Origin: Trogon surrucura
Taxonomy: Eukaryota > Chordata > Aves > Trogoniformes > Trogonidae
DNA length: 64,000 nt
Direction of reading: 5' to 3'
Assembly: GCA_020746105.1 (NCBI GenBank)
Contig: CM036619.1
Coordinates: 54,978,635-55,042,634 of the forward strand
Every line of letters begins with the position of its first letter. The stretch's first letter is position 1. The notes under the pieces were generated by a model. It did not search any database, had not been told where the DNA came from, and saw only the letters and a list, made by a program, of their open reading frames with translations. Shown here piece after piece: positions 58,687 through 64,000 of this stretch. The position numbers and the translations under genes are program-made.

Positions 58687-61600
58687 ACCCTCAGGCTATA
58701 AGAATAAAGTCTAAAATGGATTAATCACTTCATTCAGTACACAACTGTTTTTTCAAGAGAGAAGAGGATATCCATGGCTACAGTGGGTCCGTTTGGTTCC
58801 TCCAAGACTGAACTACTGATACCTGGACAAGTCTAAGATCCTGGGTCCACAGGCACTAATAATAGGACTGTGCTCTCCCAGTGGTCTGTGGCTTTGAAAT
58901 TTCTGAACTGAAGAAATTTCTGGACCTAGACCATACATGTTAATTGATTGATTTAACTGTGTTTTGAGCCCCTGAAAACTTTAGGCATCTCCTATCTTTC
59001 ATGGAAATGAATGCTATACTTAATGGATTCTTCTTTGTTTTGGATCTTCTGCCTGCTGATTTCTTGTGGTGGCTCTTAGCTTTGTATCACGAGAAGGAAT
59101 GTCATTCTCTGTGTTCTCCAAGCTACTCATGATACCCTGTACATCATTGTCTATTTCAGTCATTTTTTTCAAGGCTGAAGAATTCTATTCTATGTAATCT
59201 CTCTCCACAGAGTGGTCTTGCCTTGTAACTCTCTTCTTCACTTTTCTGGTAGTATAATATCATTTCCTGAGATAGGACAGGGAGAGTGGAATACACAAAC
59301 CATTCTAGATACAGGTACATTATCACTTCACAATGTCCTATTCATGTTTTCTGTTCACGCTTTTCCTGCTATTTTTTTCTAACTTTATGATAGTTTTTTT
59401 TCTTTTTTATTATTTAGTATTGACCTGATAGTTTGAACTACTGAAGTTAATGTAATGATTCTTCTCTGGGGTCAGCAGCTAATCTAGAGACTGCCAGTTG
59501 TGTATGATTAGAATTATTTTTCCACATGTGCAATGCTTTATTGGAAATAACACCCTCATTGTATTGCTCAACTAGCTGGTAACTTAACAACCTTTAATAA
59601 TTCATCTCAGGGTTTTGTTTTCACTGTGTTGAATAATTTAGTATCAAACAGGTTGTGTAGGAGAGGCAGTTTTCTGAGTGACTACTTTTTGAAAAATGGG
59701 AAGCTATGTAGTGAATGTGGTAAGAGTTTGTCAAGAAGAAAAGAAAATCTGAGGTGTCATGTTACATATACATTTAGGGAAGAACATGGGCTTGACTTTG
59801 CCTGACACTTGATAGTTTTCTTTTAAGGTAGCAGCTGTACAGAAACATTAATCTTGTGTGGACTAAGTTGCATATATAGTACATACATATAATTTACATA
59901 TAATTCTTGGAACCATTTTTTGTTTTACAGTTTGCTGGCTAAAATCTAAAATAATTATGACAGAATTTCTTTGTTTCTGCTTGTTAACCTACTTACTCTC
60001 TGTCTCTTGAAGCGCTGGAGATGCATTAGTATTTGCAGGAAAATTGTAGTTGCTTCCCCTCCCCCATATGTGGGGAAAAAAAAAAACCAACCTTTTTTGT
60101 CTAAGCAATATAATCATTACTATACTCCGATGGGAAAGGTCAAGAAAGTGTTTGTGAATTTTTTATCTCCTTGAGATAAAGACTATAGTTTATGAAGTTA
60201 CTTTCCAAGCAATTTACATACAGTATAGAAATAATAACAAAAATAACATATTCAGAATCCATTTAAAGATTTGTATTTCAGCTTCTGTATTGTATTTACT
60301 CATGGAGACAAATAATGTTTAGATCATAGAAAGGTTTTCAGCCTGTGGCTATTTCACTTTGGGCTTGATAAATTCATTTCCAGCACTTCAATGTATCTTA
60401 TAATGAATCTACTGTTAAAATCAGAATTCCAAGATTCCAAGATTCCATATGTTTGCACCATTTCCATTATTTAAGGATGAAGGATTTTCTAAGATTGCCA
60501 AAGGAAATTAAAGGCAGCATAATGTGTCACATACTTCTCTTTTGCTTGACACAGCATGCCACTGACAAACTCAAAGAGTCAATATAATCTTTGAAGAGGA
60601 ATTTAGGTCCAAATCCTGTCTTTAAATAAGGAGGCAATTTTCTCTGGGTCTGCACTGACACAGTGCTTCAGGAAAAGACATGGGCACAGGTGTTGGTGAG
60701 TAGGTGGTTGCCCACACTATTTGCCAGTATTCTTCTGGCATAGTTTTGACCCAGGCCAAGTGTCATGCTCTCCAGGCAGGAGGTGGGCATGGCTAGGGCA
60801 CAGAAGAGAGGAAGGAAAATTCTCTGTAGTTCACCTTTTCTCCTGAAAAGCAGGAGTACATCTGGACACATGCTGTGCAATACCATCTGTGATTCACCAG
60901 GACAATGCTCAATTCTTCTGGATACTGAAATACCTCAGTGGTCACTCTCCACTGCTTCAGGCTCAGCTGGTGTTCATGATGCCTCTTATGTGCCTATGAG
61001 CGTTTGCAAACAGCCTTTTGATTCTTTGCTCACCCTAATGAGAGGCTAATGCATTTAAGAAAAAATCTCTTAAAATATTCAGATAATTTTTAATGAAAGA
61101 TGTTGTGCACTGTTAAGCTAGTTCCACTTTTCATATGTATACTAATGCAAATAGAGAGCTTTTGTGTGCTGTAAGATCACTGTTGTAATATAACTACAGA
61201 AATAGTAGAAAAGTGCCATCTGTGATGCTGAGAATCTGAATGTGCAGTGTTTATTCTGCTATGAAGATTTTATTTTGCAAATAAGCATCTGAATCTCTGT
61301 AGAATAAACTCTGTACAAAGTGTTTAGTTCTGCTATAGTTATGTTGCGTATCTAATGCCTTCCCCTTCACTTTTCCATTTTACACTTAAAGACCCAGAAG
61401 GGGACAGTTTGATTTCCCAGTGGAGGCTATTCCTCTTCTTAAAAGATTTCCAGGGCTGTGGAGTCCTTCAGAAGTTCCTTCTGTCTCAGAGGCTCTCTGA
61501 TCCATCTGTGCTTTCCAACCTCGAAGATCTCAGAGAGTTGCTATTTCACTTCTATGTGCTGAATCAGATGTTGTGTACAATTGTGTACATTAGTAACAGT

Positions 61601-61844
61601 GAGGTTTCCTACCCATATCAAACCCATGAAAAATTTGCAACACACTGTAAGATTAAAAACTAAATCTGAAAATCCAAACAGTTTTGTGTTTCTTTGATGT
61701 TTTCCTGACAAAGTGTCTCTTCTTGAAGACAGACTTCTGCTAAACTAGGTCAATAACATATTCTAGAATACAACGTGGTATTAGAGAATATTTAGAAATA
61801 TTTAGAAACATTTTTCCTGTGTTTAATTTCTAGGAACTGTGAGT
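58687..61844. other. Unique AT-rich DNA
   Basis: No gene or clear repeat is seen. There is a small 'attccaag' direct repeat at about 60425-60445. Confidence 0.4.
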
Positions 61845-61918
61845 TTGGTTTTTTTATGGTTTTTTGTTTGTTTTGTTGTTTTGGGGTTGTATTTGGTTTT
61901 GGTTTTGATATTTTTTTC
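61845..61918 (+). repeat. T/G-rich low-complexity tract
   Basis: Irregular 'ttttgg' and 'gtttt' units on the plus strand. Confidence 0.75.
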
Positions 61919-63317
61919 TGTAGTGTAGTTTCTCTGTGGCCTCCCTACAAGTCAGAGGAAATTCAGTGCTGCACAAACAGTTCAATAGCTTGATGAGTTT
62001 GGCCTAGAGCCTAGAAATAATGATTGTGGATATCTATTATTAGACATCTAAATAAAAAAAGTTACAAAGCTACTGAGTAAATTTTACTGTTTCACTGGGC
62101 TTATGGATGCTCATTGTCGAGACATCAGAATTTTTCTCTTTAGGGGAAAGAATTCATGTTTAGATCACTAATATTATGAACCTTGGTGTGAAGAGTTAAT
62201 CCTCTGGTATTTTGTAGGAATGATTAAGTGAACAAAAATTTGGATACTTTTACAGGAATAAACTTAATACCAAGTGAGTATATGAAGAAGTACATAAAAG
62301 TTTTGAAATTCATACTAAATGTTTCAATTTTTTTTCTACATACCTAAAATTACAACATTATGACCTGAGCAATAATTCTCTTCAGGAATTAATTAGTTTT
62401 TACAGAAGAATTTTGTGCACAATTTGGTTTCTAAATAAACTGAGTTTCATTGTACCTCTGTCTGTTTCTAACTTGGGAAGTGAGAGGTTGTGGTGATGTG
62501 AAATAGTGATATTATATAATTCCCGGAAATGATTGCATCAGAAGAATCTTTTTTTCTGACTCAGTCTTTCCATTTTTTGTAGTAGTAGTTTTCAGTAGGT
62601 TTGTCACTGTCAGTTCTGTAAGCACAGGGCAGTCCTGTCTTTAGTCCTGAACTATTCATTTCTTGACTAGCTGTTCTAGGATATGTTACCATTGCTTCCA
62701 TTTGTTAATTATATGCTAATTAGAAGTTGCTTACTTTCCATCTTTTATTCTTCTGGAAGCAGCACATTCTCATAGTTTCTAACTACTTCTCTCCAAGTAT
62801 ATTGCATAAGTGCTGGGAAATATGATGCAGGATAATTTAAAAGGCAAGTAAACAAAATAAGTAAGCCAAAATAATAAATGTGGGTGCAAAGAAGAAAATT
62901 AAACATTAGAGCTGGATAAAAATATTAGATTTTGGTAAACAAGACATAAGTATTTTTCATGTACTTTACATCAAATTTTTGAGCTCCATGAATACGATCT
63001 GTTTTTTCTTTAACACATCTTGATAGGTTTTAACCCTTTGACAGGATCACAGATGCTGTGGTTTGTACTTATTCTATTCACAGGAGGAAAATTATAGTTT
63101 AGACAGTTTTATGACTCACTCCCTGTTAGTTATAAGGAACTCCCTGATCTTTTCTTTTATGTACTGAAGAGGTTTGAGACATTGCCCTTTCTTTTCCCCA
63201 GAATGAGGCTAATGAATCATTAACATAAATATAGTTTTATTTAACCCCCAGTGGAGTTTAATACTGTACTTTATTGATTTATTTTGTGTATAAAAAACAA
63301 AATAAAGCAAAGCAAAA
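61919..63317. other. Unique AT-rich DNA
   Basis: No feature is recognised. An A-rich 'aaaacaaaataaagcaaag' stretch lies just before the next CR1. Confidence 0.4.
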
Positions 63318-63636
63318 TGAAGACAGGCTGAGAGAGTTGGGGTTGTTCAGCCTGGAGAAGAGAAGACTCCAGGAAGACCTTATAGGGGCCTTCCAGTACT
63401 TAAAGGGGCCCTACAGGAAAGCTGGAAAGGCACTGTTTACAAGGGCATGTAGTGATAGAATGAGGAGCAATGGTTTTGAACTAGATCAGAGTAGATTTAG
63501 ACTATATATCAGGAAGAAGTTCTTTACTATGAGGATGGTGAAACACTGGAACAGGTTGCTCAGAGAGGTGATGGAGGCTCCATCCCCTCTGGCATTCAAG
63601 GTCAGGCTTGATGGGGCTCTGAGCAACCTGATCTAG
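63318..63636 (+). pseudogene. CR1 ORF2 C-terminal fragment
   Basis: About 106 codons of the ORF2 C-terminus are open to the natural TAG at 63634-63636: '[20 protein letters not shown]', 'FTRACSDRMRSNGFEL', 'RKKFFTMRMVKHWNRLLREV'. The frame happens to continue upstream into unrelated A-rich DNA (from 63274), so its first residues are chance sequence. Several consensus positions are changed, for example the Arg-Gly of 'RRLRGDL' is Gln-Glu here. No catalytic motif is included. Confidence 0.85.
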
Positions 63637-63723
63637 TTAAAGATGTCCCTGCCTGTTGCAGGGGGGTTGGACTAGATGATCTTTAAAGTTCCTTTCCAGC
63701 CCAACACATTCTATGATTCTATG
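63318..63723 (+). mobile_element. CR1 LINE, 5' truncated to about 400 bp
   Basis: It begins at the codons for '[16 protein letters not shown]' and ends with 3' UTR 'gttggactagatgatcttta' and a tail of two octamers at 63723. The end of ORF2 ('GALSNLI') resembles that of the 4029-6995 copy ('RALSSLI'), placing both in one broad group. The copy is inserted just after an A-rich stretch. Confidence 0.9.
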
Positions 63724-64000
63724 AAAACAATCAAATATTTTGTCTTCTTTGTGTCAGACCTTTTAACAGTACAATTTGCCCCAGGCTTTTTGTTCTAAAT
63801 GGCATCCAAACCTCAAAACATAATTCCTAAGGCCCACTCATACAAACAAAAAAGGAGAACGTAGACAGAGCTTATCTGACTGCTGGCTGAGAGAACTATC
63901 TAGATTTGGATTTTAAAATAACAGGAGCTCATGACTTTTCATAGACTTTCTCCTCAGAATAAAAGAAGAATCCAGAGAGAATTGGGACTTTGCGTATCAA
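63724..64000. other. Unique DNA at the window end
   Basis: No feature is recognised. Confidence 0.4.

Noticed and set aside
1..64000. CRISPR arrays, operons or bacterial-type gene clusters
   Set aside because: There are no regularly spaced repeats, no dense coding, and abundant avian CR1 copies. The window is eukaryotic.

Overview
The window looks like bird nuclear DNA: AT-rich, gene-poor, and dotted with copies of CR1, the dominant LINE of birds. Most copies end in the CR1 3' tail of repeated ATTCTATG/ATTCTGTG octamers preceded by a 'ttggactagatgatct' type 3' UTR. An avian LTR-like interspersed repeat (about 49330-50056) also points to a bird. I cannot name the species. I recognise no host protein-coding exon, tRNA, rRNA or other RNA gene. 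The stretch could be intergenic or part of a long intron.

Layout. 1-2740: unique DNA with one CR1 3' end on the minus strand (1028-1300). 2740-3640: a very old minus-strand LINE fragment of the CR1/L3 type still found in turtles and crocodilians, followed by a (GT)10 tract. 4029-6995: the longest CR1, plus strand, with the end of ORF1, an ORF1/ORF2 junction and most of ORF2, broken by two deletions, frameshifts and stops. 6995-14958: unique AT-rich DNA with a tandem duplication (9023-9107) and a near-perfect palindrome (13182-13205). 14957-15646: plus-strand CR1 with an in-frame deletion. 15647-29373: unique DNA, a decayed CR1 (21848-22101) and a small GC-rich patch (20560-20900). 29374-30507: minus-strand CR1 with a 353-codon open reading frame. 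30508-40884: unique DNA with a MIR-like SINE relic (30765-30933) and an AATAAA/poly(A) pair (31117-31162). 40886-42330: the best preserved CR1, plus strand, with about 450 unbroken RT codons. 42331-64000: more unique DNA with CR1 ends at 47469-48097 (-), 48984-49100 (-), 58605-58686 (+) and 63318-63723 (+), and the LTR-like repeat.

None of the CR1 copies can be autonomous. All but the 4029 copy are 5' truncated, and that copy has lost part of its endonuclease and has several stops. Together they record several rounds of insertion. The 29374 and 47469 copies are close sisters, the 14957 and 40886 copies belong to a second group, and the 4029, 48984 and 63318 copies to a third. The 1028 and 21848 copies are older types. 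I found no convincing new biological system. The most useful observations are the structure of the CR1 lesions, the ancient amniote repeat relics, a few perfect palindromes or hairpins, and two or three stretches that read like conserved noncoding sequence.
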